From contig NZ_RKHK01000001.1 of NCBI RefSeq assembly GCF_003752405.1, positions 1,798,001-1,862,000 of the forward strand: a DNA stretch of 64,000 nt, given 5' to 3'. The translations under genes were made by a program, and so were the position numbers. Positions 52,687 to 60,637 of the stretch are shown here, in pieces. The notes beneath the pieces are model-generated. The model was not told the DNA's origin and made no database searches. It saw only the letters and a list, made by a program, of their open reading frames with translations. Every line of letters starts with the position of its first letter. Within the stretch, counting starts at the first letter, position 1. The DNA comes from Bogoriella caseilytica. GTDB taxonomy: Bacteria > Actinomycetota > Actinomycetes > Actinomycetales > Actinomycetaceae.

Positions 52687-53685
52687 GTGTCCCACGCTAA
52701 CGCTGCTTTGACCCCTCGTGCCCGGGCGCGCCTGGCGCGTCTGATCGTTGACGATGGCTGGAGCCCCACGACGGCAGCGCGGATGTTCATGGTCTCGCCC
52801 AACACTGCGAGGAAGTGGGCTGAGCGCTACCGCGCCGAAGGGGTGGCCGGGATGGCTGACCGGTCCTCGCGCCCGCGTCAGTGCCCTTCAAAGACCCCGC
52901 AGAAGGTGGTGCGCCGGATCGTCTCGCTGCGGCTGCGTCACCGCCTGGGACCGGTCCAGATCGCTGGGCGTCTGGGCGTGCCGGCCAGCACCGTTCACGC
53001 TGTGCTGGTGCGCTGCCGGCTGAACCGGCTCTCCCGAATCGACCGGGTCACCGGGGAAGCGATCCGCCGCTACGAACACGACCACCCCGGCTCGTTGATC
53101 CACGTCGATGTCACCAAGTTCGGCAACATCCCCGACGGCGGCGGACACCGCTACCTCGGGCGTGAACAGGGAGGGAAGAACCGCCGATCCACCGCTCAGC
53201 GCACCGGGCAGCGAACCCTCCACCGCTCACCACGCCTGGGCCGGGGCTACGTGCACACGGTCATCGATGACCACTCCCGGATCGCCTACGCCGAGATCCA
53301 CGCCGATGAGAAGGCCACCACCGCCACAGCCGTGCTGCGCCGGGCAGTGGCCTGGTTCGCCGAGCGCGGGATCGCCGTCGAGCGGGTCCTTTCCGACAAC
53401 GGCTCTGCCTACCGCTCGCGGCTGTGGGCTCACGCCTGCGCCGAGCTTGGCATCAAGGCCAAGAGAATCCGGCCATATCGGCCCCAGACCAACGGAAAAA
53501 TCGAACGCTTCCACCGCACTCTGGCCGAGGAATGGGCCTACGCCCGCTTCTACACCTCAGAGACCCAGCGCCGCGACGCCCTGCCGCAGTGGTTGCACTT
53601 CTACAATCACCACCGTCCCCACTCCTCAACCGGAGGACGACCACCAGTCACCCGACTGACCAACCTCCCTGAACATCACACCTAG
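52687..53685 (+). CDS. IS481-family transposase
   Basis: The 332-residue DDE transposase has two N-terminal helix-turn-helix regions (PTTAARMFMVSPNTARKWAERY; RLGVPASTVHAVLVR) and an rve integrase core. The catalytic residues are the Asp in IHVDVTKFG, the Asp in VLSDNGSAYRS and the Glu in NGKIERFHRTL. The end has WLHFYNHHRPHSSTGGRPPVTRL, typical of IS481. GTG 52687 has AGGAGG 5 nt before it. The stop TAG (53683-53685) belongs to the target duplication, not the element. Confidence 0.95.
   Translation: MSHANAALTPRARARLARLIVDDGWSPTTAARMFMVSPNTARKWAERYRAEGVAGMADRSSRPRQCPSKTPQKVVRRIVSLRLRHRLGPVQIAGRLGVPASTVHAVLVRCRLNRLSRIDRVTGEAIRRYEHDHPGSLIHVDVTKFGNIPDGGGHRYLGREQGGKNRRSTAQRTGQRTLHRSPRLGRGYVHTVIDDHSRIAYAEIHADEKATTATAVLRRAVAWFAERGIAVERVLSDNGSAYRSRLWAHACAELGIKAKRIRPYRPQTNGKIERFHRTLAEEWAYARFYTSETQRRDALPQWLHFYNHHRPHSSTGGRPPVTRLTNLPEHHT
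53661..53680 (-). repeat. Right terminal inverted repeat of the IS
   Basis: This is the exact reverse complement of 52574-52593. It also encodes the last residues of the transposase (NLPEHH). Confidence 0.95.
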
Positions 53686-53686
53686 A
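53681..53686. repeat. 6-bp target-site duplication, right copy
   Basis: CCTAGA supplies both the transposase stop codon TAG (53683-53685) and the first bases of TAGAAT (53683-53688), a likely -10 box for the downstream RNA. Confidence 0.85.
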
Positions 53687-53694
53687 ATGGGCAA

Positions 53695-53760
53695 AGAAAA
53701 ACCCCGGCTGCATGCCGACTCGTGTTCGACAGAGGCGTGTGCCGGGGACTTCTCTCTCAG
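53695..53760 (+). ncRNA. Structured RNA candidate upstream of the Abi gene
   Basis: CCCCGGC (53702-53708) pairs with GCCGGGG (53741-53747). After one bulged T, GCATGCC (53710-53716) pairs with GGCGTGT (53734-53740) through five Watson-Crick and two G-U pairs, giving a 14-bp stem capped by a 17-nt loop. A TAGAAT box at 53683-53688 would start transcription near 53695. Conserved noncoding RNAs (abiF motif) are known beside Abi-family genes; membership of this hairpin in that class is my inference. Confidence 0.5.
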
Positions 53761-53787
53761 CATACAACGACCAGGAGGCGCCGTCCA

Positions 53788-54507
53788 TTGTCGATGCCCG
53801 CCCACCACGTCACCGCGTTGGACCGCTCGATCACACCGACGCGGATGCAGACGTACCTCGCCGCTGTCGCCGGAGATCCAGATCGAGCGCGAGACCTCTA
53901 CTTGTGGGACCGCGAGCTCGCGGTGGCATTCTTGAGCGATCTGGCGATCCTCGAAGTTGCTCTGCGCAATGCGATGGTTTCTCAGCTCGAAGCCAAGTGG
54001 GGCACCCGCTGGTACGCGAACCTCGACATGCCACTCGATGACCGCTCCATGAACACTCTGGCCAAGGCGTGGGGACAGATCAGGGGCCCGAAGACGCCAG
54101 GCAAGCTGGTGGCCCAGTGCATGTTCGGATTCTGGCGCGGACTCCTGGACAAGGGCGACCACGCGGGCAAGCATCCCCGCCGGATCCGATGCGACTACGA
54201 GGTCTTGTGGAGGGGCGTCCTCGACAAGGCTTTCCCTGGTGGGCGCGCCCAGGCCAAGGCCGATGGTGAACGGTGGAACAGGGAGTACGCGCTGGCCGTC
54301 GTGTCCAGGCTGAACGAGCTTCGCAATCGGGTGGCGCACCACGAACCACTGGTCAACGGCTTCCCCTTACCGGGCCAGGGCATCCGGCGGACAGCCCAGG
54401 AAGCGCATGAGGACACGATGAGGCTCGCTGCCATGCTTGACCGCGATCTCCATTCCTTCCTGCAAGCCCAATCCAAGGTCCCGCAGATGCTCGCCGCAAG
54501 ACCATGA
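53788..54507 (+). CDS. Abi-family (AbiD/F, Abi_2) protein, predicted HEPN ribonuclease
   Basis: The 239-residue protein matches the abortive-infection Abi_2 type: YLWDRELAVAFLSDLAILEVALRNAM near the N-terminus and LNELRNRVAHHEPL near residue 200. The latter holds the HEPN catalytic pattern R-x4-H (RNRVAH). Such proteins are thought to cleave RNA and arrest growth upon phage infection. TTG 53788 is preferred because AGGAGG lies 9 nt before it; ATG 53794 is two codons later. A structured RNA precedes it and an IS has inserted just upstream. Confidence 0.83.
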   Translation: MSMPAHHVTALDRSITPTRMQTYLAAVAGDPDRARDLYLWDRELAVAFLSDLAILEVALRNAMVSQLEAKWGTRWYANLDMPLDDRSMNTLAKAWGQIRGPKTPGKLVAQCMFGFWRGLLDKGDHAGKHPRRIRCDYEVLWRGVLDKAFPGGRAQAKADGERWNREYALAVVSRLNELRNRVAHHEPLVNGFPLPGQGIRRTAQEAHEDTMRLAAMLDRDLHSFLQAQSKVPQMLAARP

Positions 54508-54531
54508 CCGCCCACTACGCGCATCGGCCGC

Positions 54532-55917
54532 CTAGTCGAACAGGCGCGCGATCCGCTCATTCGCCTCCGTCAGGTCCGAGGAGTCCGCGCTGCCGATGTA
54601 CATCGCGTCCAGGACCGGGCTGAGGATCGAACCGATCTCCGAGCCGTAGTTGGTCACCGGGAACAGCACGGTGTGCTGCTCCTCGACCAGGTCAGTGAAG
54701 GGCTCGACGTCGATGCCCTTCTCGCCGAAGGCCTCGATCGCCGCCTCGGTGCCGGCCGGATGGGCGGGGAAGACCACGCCCTGCTCCCCGACCAGCACCT
54801 GACACTCCTCGGAGCCGAGGAAGGCCACCCACTCTGCGGCCTCCTCGGGGTGATCGGTCTGCGCGCTGATGGAGTCGCCCAGCCCGTTGTACATGGAGAC
54901 CGGATGGCCCACCGGTCCGGCGGGCAGCGGGGCGACACCCAGATCAATCCCCTCGAGCAGCGTGTAGCTGCTGATCGTCCACGAGCCGTTCGGTGACAGC
55001 GCCGCCGCTCCGGAACCCAGCTGCTGGGTCGGGTTCGGTGAGGTTCCGACCTCGGCGAAAGACGGCATGAAGCCCTTGTCCACCAGCCCGAAGAGCCACT
55101 CGAGAGATTCGTGCACACGCTCGTCGTCGTAGTTGTACTCCTCGGCCCACACCGGCTCGTCGGTGTAGACCCAGCCGGTGGACGCAGCCAGCCAGGACCA
55201 TTGGGTCTGACCGTGGCCGTCCCCGCCCGCACCACCGGAGGCGAGGCCGTAGGTGACCACATTGTCCGGGTCGAAGCCCTCCTCGCTCCCGCGCACGCCC
55301 TCGGCATCGATGGAGAGGTGGGCGATGACCTCCTCGAAGGTGCCGCCGTCCTCCGGGTTCCAGTCCAGGCCCTCCAGGTCCTCCGCCGTCATGCCGGCTT
55401 CCTCGAGCACGTCGTGGTTGAAGAAGATCGCGATGGTGTCGAAGTCCTTCGGCATCCCGTACTGCCGGCCGTCCGGCCCCTCCCAGAGCTCGGCCAGGCC
55501 CTCCTGGAAGTCGCCGCCGTCGAAGTCGCTGGTGGCCTCCATCTCGTCGAAGGGCAGCAGCACTCCGCGGCTGACGAACTCCGGGTACATAGTGAGGTGG
55601 TCGGCGAACACATCCGGGCCCGCCCCCGCCACCATGCTCGCGGTGAGCTTCTCCCAGTAGTCGCCCCAGCCGTACTGCGTGATCCGGATGTTGATGTCCG
55701 GGTTCTCCGCCTCGAAAGCGTCCGCACAGGCTTGGTAGCCGGGCAGTTGCACGGATTCCCAGAGCCAGTAGTCGATGGCCACGTCGCCCTCGCCGCCGGG
55801 AACGGCGGCGCCGGCGCAACCGGCGAGCCCGAGAGCTGCGGCGCTGAGGGCGGCACCCGCCAGGTGGCGCCGGAGCCGGCGCGGGCGGCGTGCGGGGGAG
55901 TGTCGCGTAGAGCTCAT
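54532..55917 (-). CDS. Extracellular solute-binding lipoprotein of a sugar ABC importer
   Basis: The 461-residue binding protein has an Arg-rich signal peptide (RRPRRLRRHLAGAALS) with lipobox GLAG-C (Cys34); the paired arginines could also allow Tat export. The mature part follows family 1 carbohydrate-binding proteins (DYWLWESVQLPGYQACADAFEAENP, GPDVFADHLTMYPEFVSRG, ALSPNGSWTISSY). It is the last gene of a minus-strand operon with two permeases, an oxidoreductase and GH4, so the ligand is probably an alpha-galactoside. Confidence 0.9.
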   Translation of the reverse strand: MSSTRHSPARRPRRLRRHLAGAALSAAALGLAGCAGAAVPGGEGDVAIDYWLWESVQLPGYQACADAFEAENPDINIRITQYGWGDYWEKLTASMVAGAGPDVFADHLTMYPEFVSRGVLLPFDEMEATSDFDGGDFQEGLAELWEGPDGRQYGMPKDFDTIAIFFNHDVLEEAGMTAEDLEGLDWNPEDGGTFEEVIAHLSIDAEGVRGSEEGFDPDNVVTYGLASGGAGGDGHGQTQWSWLAASTGWVYTDEPVWAEEYNYDDERVHESLEWLFGLVDKGFMPSFAEVGTSPNPTQQLGSGAAALSPNGSWTISSYTLLEGIDLGVAPLPAGPVGHPVSMYNGLGDSISAQTDHPEEAAEWVAFLGSEECQVLVGEQGVVFPAHPAGTEAAIEAFGEKGIDVEPFTDLVEEQHTVLFPVTNYGSEIGSILSPVLDAMYIGSADSSDLTEANERIARLFD

Positions 55918-55927
55918 GGCTGAAACC

Positions 55928-56893
55928 TCACTTGATTCCGGTGAAGCCGATGGAGTTGACGATCCGCTTCGCGAACAGGGAGAACAGGACGATCATCGGC
56001 AGGGCGGCCACCAGCGTGGCGGCCATCAGACCGGACCAGTCCGGCCCCGACTGCGGGCTCTGTGCGCTGAAGGCGCCCAGGGCGACGGTCAGCACGCGGG
56101 AGTCGTCGGTGTAGGAGACCATCAGCGGCCAGAAGTAGTCGTTCCAGGCGGTGATGTAGGTCAGGATCGAGATCGTCGCGATCGGGGCGGCCGACATCGG
56201 GATGATCAGGGCGAAGAACACCCGCACCTTGGAGGCCCCGTCGATCAGCGCCGCCTCCTCGATCTCCAGCGGCACGTTCATGAAGAACTGCCGGAGGAAG
56301 AAGATCGCGAAGGGGGCCATGAACAACCCCGGCAACATGATGCCGAACAGGGTGTCGATCAGGCCGAGATCCCGGATGAGCAGGAAGTTCGGGAGCAGGG
56401 TGAAGATGATCGGCACCATCAGCGAGAGCAGGAAGGCGCTGAAGACCAGGTTCCGGCCCCTCCAGCGGAGCCGGGAGAAGGCGTAGGCCGCCATGGCGGA
56501 GAAGAACACCTGGCACACCGTGATGCCGGTGGCCACGATCACCGAGTTCCGCAGGTACAGCCAGAAGTTCAGCTGCGCTCCCGAACCGCCCTGGGCGATG
56601 GCCTCGTCCACGGTCTGCAGGCCGAAGACCCGCTCGAAGCCGCCCCAGCTGAAGTCGACGGGCAGCAGCGAGGTGGCGTTGGCGTACAGGGCGCTGTTGC
56701 TGGACAGTGCGGTGCGGAGCATCCAGTAGAAGGGGAAGATCGTGATCAGCAGCATCGCGATCATCACCGCCCAGGCGGCCACGCGGCCCAGGCTCAGGCG
56801 GCGGCGCGGGCGCTTCTGCTCCGCGGGATTCTCGGGTTCGCGCCGGGCGACGGCTTCGGCGCCCAGGCCGGCGGTGCCATGAAGTTGAGTCAT
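55928..56893 (-). CDS. Carbohydrate ABC transporter permease (MalG/UgpE type)
   Basis: The 321-residue permease has six predicted helices and the EAA loop that contacts the ATPase (EIEEAALIDGASKVRVFFALIIP). The short cytoplasmic N-terminus is Arg-rich. It lies 10 bases before the binding-protein gene and 10 bases after the partner permease, in one operon. No ATPase gene is in the operon. Confidence 0.92.
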   Translation of the reverse strand: MTQLHGTAGLGAEAVARREPENPAEQKRPRRRLSLGRVAAWAVMIAMLLITIFPFYWMLRTALSSNSALYANATSLLPVDFSWGGFERVFGLQTVDEAIAQGGSGAQLNFWLYLRNSVIVATGITVCQVFFSAMAAYAFSRLRWRGRNLVFSAFLLSLMVPIIFTLLPNFLLIRDLGLIDTLFGIMLPGLFMAPFAIFFLRQFFMNVPLEIEEAALIDGASKVRVFFALIIPMSAAPIATISILTYITAWNDYFWPLMVSYTDDSRVLTVALGAFSAQSPQSGPDWSGLMAATLVAALPMIVLFSLFAKRIVNSIGFTGIK

Positions 56894-56903
56894 GTCTGCC
56901 CCC

Positions 56904-57827
56904 TCAGTTCAGGTCGGTCTGGCCGGCGCGGGTGACGCGGTACTGGGCGAAGGTCACCACGATCAAGATGGCGAGCATTGCCACGCTCAGGGCCGCGGCG
57001 TAGCCGAAGTTGAATTCGGCGAAGGCGTTCTCGTAGATGTACAGCTGCAGCACCCGGCTGGCGTTGACCGGGCCGCCGCCGGTGGTGACCGAGACCGTGT
57101 CGAAGACCTGGAAGGAGCCGATCACCGAGATGATCAGCACTAGGCCGAGGATGGGTCGCAGCAGCGGCACGGTGATGGAGCGGAACATGCGTACCTCCGA
57201 GGCCCCGTCCACGCGGCCGGCCTCGTACAGGTTGCTGGGGATCGCCTGGAGCCCGGCGAAGATGAGCAGGGCCGTGTAGCCCATGTGTCGCCAGACATTC
57301 ACGCCGGCGATGGTGGGGATCGCCCAGGCTTCGGTGGTGAAGAAGCCGATGCGGCTGAGCCCGATCCATTCGAGCAGCTGGTTGCCGATGCCGAGCTGGA
57401 AGTCGAGGATCCAGAAGAACACCAGGGCGGCCACCACGTTCGAGACCAGGTAGGGGGCCAGGATGAGCGAGCGCAGCATCGCCGAGCGCGTGAGTCGTTG
57501 CATCAGCACCGCGATGACGAGCGCGACCACCGTCTGGATGCCGATGTTCAGCACCACGTAGTACAGCGTCACGCGCACGGCGTTCCAGAACACCGGGTCC
57601 TGGACCATCCGTACGTAGTTCTCTGCTCCGATGAACTGCGCTGGAGAGAGCAGATCCCAGGAGGTGAAGCTGAGCGCGATCCCGCGCACCAGGGGCCAGA
57701 AGTAGAACAGCAGCAGGCCGATCAGCGCGGGTAGGATGAACAGCCAGGCCAGCCGGGAATCGTCGCGTCTTTTCTTCACCCCCTCGGGCACGGACCGGGG
57801 GACGGCGTCTTCGGTAGTGGTGGCCAC
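56904..57827 (-). CDS. Carbohydrate ABC transporter permease (MalF/UgpA type)
   Basis: The 307-residue permease has a first helix LAWLFILPALIGLLLFYFWPL, the motif WDLLSPAQFIGAENYVRM of the UgpA group, and an EAA loop (NLYEAGRVDGASEVRMFRSITVP). It pairs with the next permease to form the membrane channel of the importer. The upstream 67-bp gap to the Gfo/Idh gene shows no obvious terminator. Confidence 0.92.
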   Translation of the reverse strand: MATTTEDAVPRSVPEGVKKRRDDSRLAWLFILPALIGLLLFYFWPLVRGIALSFTSWDLLSPAQFIGAENYVRMVQDPVFWNAVRVTLYYVVLNIGIQTVVALVIAVLMQRLTRSAMLRSLILAPYLVSNVVAALVFFWILDFQLGIGNQLLEWIGLSRIGFFTTEAWAIPTIAGVNVWRHMGYTALLIFAGLQAIPSNLYEAGRVDGASEVRMFRSITVPLLRPILGLVLIISVIGSFQVFDTVSVTTGGGPVNASRVLQLYIYENAFAEFNFGYAAALSVAMLAILIVVTFAQYRVTRAGQTDLN

Positions 57828-57894
57828 GGTGACTCCCTTGTCAACGACGGCGGCGTCCTGACACTGCGGACGACCGGATGCTGGATGGTGCTCC

Positions 57895-59091
57895 CTACTC
57901 GGGGGCGTTCCCGAAGTCGGGGATGGGCAGGCGCTCGCCGTTGCGGCGCGCGGACTCGAAGGCGACGATGCCCGGCAGGGTGAAGCGGGCCGCGACCCAG
58001 GCGTTCACCGGCGGCATCGTGCCGGTGGTGACCGCACGGACGAAGTCATCGGCCAGGAAGTGGTGCGAGCCCTCGTGCCCGTTGCTGGCGCCCTCGTAGG
58101 ACTGCGGGAGCCGGCTGCGGTCGTGGACCGGCGCGGTGCCGCTGCGGAAGCTGTTCAGCAGGGCGGGGTCGAGGTTCTGGTACTCCGCGGAATCGGCGTC
58201 GACGTCGATCCTGGTGCGGAACAGGTCGCCGATGTCGCTGATGGTGTTCCGGTCGCTCTCACTCGCGGAGGTCGAGGTCTGCTCCATGACGCCGTCGGTG
58301 CCGTAGAAGCGGAACCGGGACTCGTGAGCGGCGGCCGGGTGGCCCACGCGGCGGAACTCGTTGGTGCGCATGACGCCGCCATCGGCGAGTTCGAAGAGCG
58401 CGGACATGTTCGAGTAGTCGTTGTCGAACATGGAGACCTGCCGGTCGAAGACGCCGTCGCCGCGGTCGTCCGGGATCCCGATGCAGCTCACGCTCACCGC
58501 GTGGGTGGGCACGGCGCCGAGCACACCGCCCACGGCGTGCGTGGGGTAGAGCATCGGCGGGTAGCTGGCGGTCGCCTTCCAGTCCTCACCGCCGCTGAAC
58601 TGGTAGGCGGCGTAGAAGCCGTTGTCCATGTCGTGGACGTAGTCGCCCTCGGAGTAGAAGACCCGGCCCCACTCGCCGGAGACGATCTTCTGGCGCGCGT
58701 AGACCACGGCGGGGTTGTAGTAGCTGGTCTCGCCCATCATGTAGGTCAGGCCGGTCTCACCGACCTTGGCGATGATGTCCTCGATCTCCTGCGCGGTGAG
58801 TGCCATGGGCACCGCGGAGTAGACGTGCTTGCCGGCCTCGAGGGCCTGCAGCACCAGCGGCCCGTGCGTCCAGCGCTGGGTGAAGATGGCCACCGCATCG
58901 ACGTCGGAGGCAAGCATGGCCTCGAAGTCGGGGAAGGTCCCGGCCAGGCCGTAGCGCTCCACGTGTTCCTCGGCGCGCCCGGGGAGCACGTCGGTGGCGT
59001 AGACGGCGTGGACGTCAGGGTGCAGATCGAAGAGGTTCATGAAGGTCCCGGCGAACTGCCCGGCGCCGGCGAAACCGATGGAGATGGTCAT
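57895..59091 (-). CDS. Gfo/Idh/MocA-family oxidoreductase
   Basis: The 398-residue enzyme has the N-terminal NAD(P) motif IGFAGAGQFAGTFMNLF and the family EKP-like segment altered to YSAVPMALT, where the usual Glu-Lys-Pro reads Ala-Val-Pro, so the canonical catalytic Lys is not at its normal place. The C-terminal domain is the sugar-binding beta sheet. ATG 59091 has AAAGGAC upstream. It probably oxidises or epimerises a sugar released by the importer; substrate unknown. Confidence 0.82.
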   Translation of the reverse strand: MTISIGFAGAGQFAGTFMNLFDLHPDVHAVYATDVLPGRAEEHVERYGLAGTFPDFEAMLASDVDAVAIFTQRWTHGPLVLQALEAGKHVYSAVPMALTAQEIEDIIAKVGETGLTYMMGETSYYNPAVVYARQKIVSGEWGRVFYSEGDYVHDMDNGFYAAYQFSGGEDWKATASYPPMLYPTHAVGGVLGAVPTHAVSVSCIGIPDDRGDGVFDRQVSMFDNDYSNMSALFELADGGVMRTNEFRRVGHPAAAHESRFRFYGTDGVMEQTSTSASESDRNTISDIGDLFRTRIDVDADSAEYQNLDPALLNSFRSGTAPVHDRSRLPQSYEGASNGHEGSHHFLADDFVRAVTTGTMPPVNAWVAARFTLPGIVAFESARRNGERLPIPDFGNAPE

Positions 59092-59123
59092 GTGTGTCCT
59101 TTCGGAGAGTGGCCTGGAGAAGA

Positions 59124-60545
59124 TCAGGGTCGGGCCGGCCCGGCGGCCGGGGCAGCGTGCTGGCGGGGGAAGACCTCGCTCAGGGCGGCGGCGTGGGCCT
59201 CGAGAAGTTCCTCGGTCATCGCGCGGATCTGCTGGAGCGTGCACTGCGCGCCGGTGAGCGGATCGAGGGCGACGGCGTGGTGGACGTGCTCGACCTCGCC
59301 GGTGAGCGCGGCGCGCACGGCCAGGGTCTGGACGTTGACGTTGGTGCGGTTCAGCGCCGCCAGCTGCGGTGGCAGCTCGCCCTGGGCGGTGGGCTGGACC
59401 CCGTTCGCGTCGACCAGGCACGGCACCTCCACGCAGGCATCGGCGGGGAGGTTCTCGATGATTGCGCCGTGGTTGGGCACGTTGCCGTAGACCACGCTCG
59501 GGGTCCCGGTGACGATCGAGTTGACGATGCTCGCGCCGTACTCCACCGAGGGGGCGAGGTGGTCCTTCAGGGCAGTGAGCTGCTCGCTGAGATCCCCGGT
59601 GACGTCGTGGGCGGCGCAGATCTCGTAGTAGTCCCACCGCTGGGGGATGAACTCCTCGACCAGAGCGGGGTTCTTGCGGAAGTAGGGCAGGTACTCCGAG
59701 GCGTGGTGGCTGGACTCGGTCTGGAAGTAGCCGAAGGCGTCCATGATCGCGGTCCGGACCTGTTCGTTCCCGCCCTCGTAGGTGCTCGCGGCGTCGGCGG
59801 CCCCGCTATGGTCGCCGTCGTCGGCGACGAGATCCTGCGCGCCGCGGCCCGGCTGGTGCCGGGCGAGCATGGTCTCGCGCAGGCGCGGGTACAGATCTTC
59901 CGTGCCGCGCCGGAACTCCAGGATCCAGGCCTGGTGGTTGATGCCGGCGCAGCGGTAGCTCACCTCGTCGTAGGGGACGTCGAGGGTGCGGGCCAGCATC
60001 CGGGTGGTGCCCTGCACGCTGTGGCACAGGCCCACGGTGCGCAGGCCCTGGGCGTTCAGGTACGCGGTGGCCATCGCCATCGGGTTGGCGTAGTTGATGA
60101 ACTGCGCCTCCGGACAGAGTTCGCGGGCATCCTCGGCCAGGGCCCGGTAGGCGGGGACCGAGCGCAGGAAGCGGAACACCCCGCCGGGCCCGACCGTGTC
60201 GCCCACGGTCTGATCCACCCCGTAGCGGCGCGGGATGTCCACGTCGTGGCGGTAGGCCTCCACGCCACCGACCTGGAAGGTGATGATCACGATGTCGGCG
60301 TCGCGTAGCGCCTCGCGCTGGTCGGTGGTCTCCTGCACCTGGGTGGGGAAGCCGTGGTGAGCCACGAGCTCGCGGGTAGCACCGGCCACATTGGCCAGCC
60401 GCTCACTGTCGATATCCATCAGGCACAGCTGGGCGTCGCGCAGGGCAGGGAAGCTCAGCAGGTCTCCGATGAGCCGGAAGGGGAACACGAAGCCGCCAGC
60501 ACCGATGAGGGCGACTTTGACCCCATTCATCCTCGAATGTGTCAT
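59124..60545 (-). CDS. Glycoside hydrolase family 4, alpha-galactosidase-like
   Basis: The 473-residue enzyme is of the GH4 type, which uses NAD and a divalent metal. It opens with VKVALIGAGGFVFPFRLIGDLL, has FINYANPMAMATAYL, the metal-ligand motif GLCHSVQGT (Cys and His) and CAGINHQAWIL. GLCHSVQ is characteristic of MelA-type alpha-galactosidases, while 6-phospho-glucosidases differ. Choice of ATG 60545 rests on TAGTGT 7 nt upstream; ATG 60530 is an alternative. It heads the transporter operon, so imported alpha-galactosides would be cleaved in the cytoplasm. Confidence 0.87.
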   Translation of the reverse strand: MTHSRMNGVKVALIGAGGFVFPFRLIGDLLSFPALRDAQLCLMDIDSERLANVAGATRELVAHHGFPTQVQETTDQREALRDADIVIITFQVGGVEAYRHDVDIPRRYGVDQTVGDTVGPGGVFRFLRSVPAYRALAEDARELCPEAQFINYANPMAMATAYLNAQGLRTVGLCHSVQGTTRMLARTLDVPYDEVSYRCAGINHQAWILEFRRGTEDLYPRLRETMLARHQPGRGAQDLVADDGDHSGAADAASTYEGGNEQVRTAIMDAFGYFQTESSHHASEYLPYFRKNPALVEEFIPQRWDYYEICAAHDVTGDLSEQLTALKDHLAPSVEYGASIVNSIVTGTPSVVYGNVPNHGAIIENLPADACVEVPCLVDANGVQPTAQGELPPQLAALNRTNVNVQTLAVRAALTGEVEHVHHAVALDPLTGAQCTLQQIRAMTEELLEAHAAALSEVFPRQHAAPAAGPARP

Positions 60546-60637
60546 GCGACTCACACTAGGGATGAGCCAGAGGGCAGTCCTTCCGGATTCTGTGGGCGAT
60601 CTTCCAGGATCCTCAGGTGCTGCCGTAGGCTCGCCCC
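60546..60637. promoter_or_regulatory. Divergent GH4/AraC promoter region with direct repeats
   Basis: The 92-bp gap holds TAGTGT for the GH4 gene (minus, 7 nt before its ATG) and TAGGCT at 60626-60631 for the AraC gene (6 nt before its ATG). Between them CTTCCGGAT (60580-60588) and CTTCCAGGAT (60601-60610) repeat with 21-bp spacing, as AraC-family half-sites do. The first copy overlaps the expected GH4 -35 region. Confidence 0.5.

Larger units (their letters stand above)
52574..53680 (+). mobile_element. Intact IS481-family insertion sequence, 1107 bp
   Basis: The element is bounded by perfect 20-bp inverted repeats, TGTGATGTTCAGGGAGGTTG at 52574-52593 and its complement at 53661-53680, and flanked by the 6-bp duplication CCTAGA. 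It carries one transposase gene with an intact DDE triad. The transposase frame has no stop inside the element and uses the TAG of the right target duplication. It appears complete and possibly recent, because both ends and the duplication are unmutated. Confidence 0.95.

Noticed and set aside
57895-59637. 580-codon extension of the Gfo/Idh frame into the GH4 gene
   Set aside because: The upstream part is Arg-rich and out of phase with GH4; ATG 59091 has a good ribosome site and begins the Rossmann fold.
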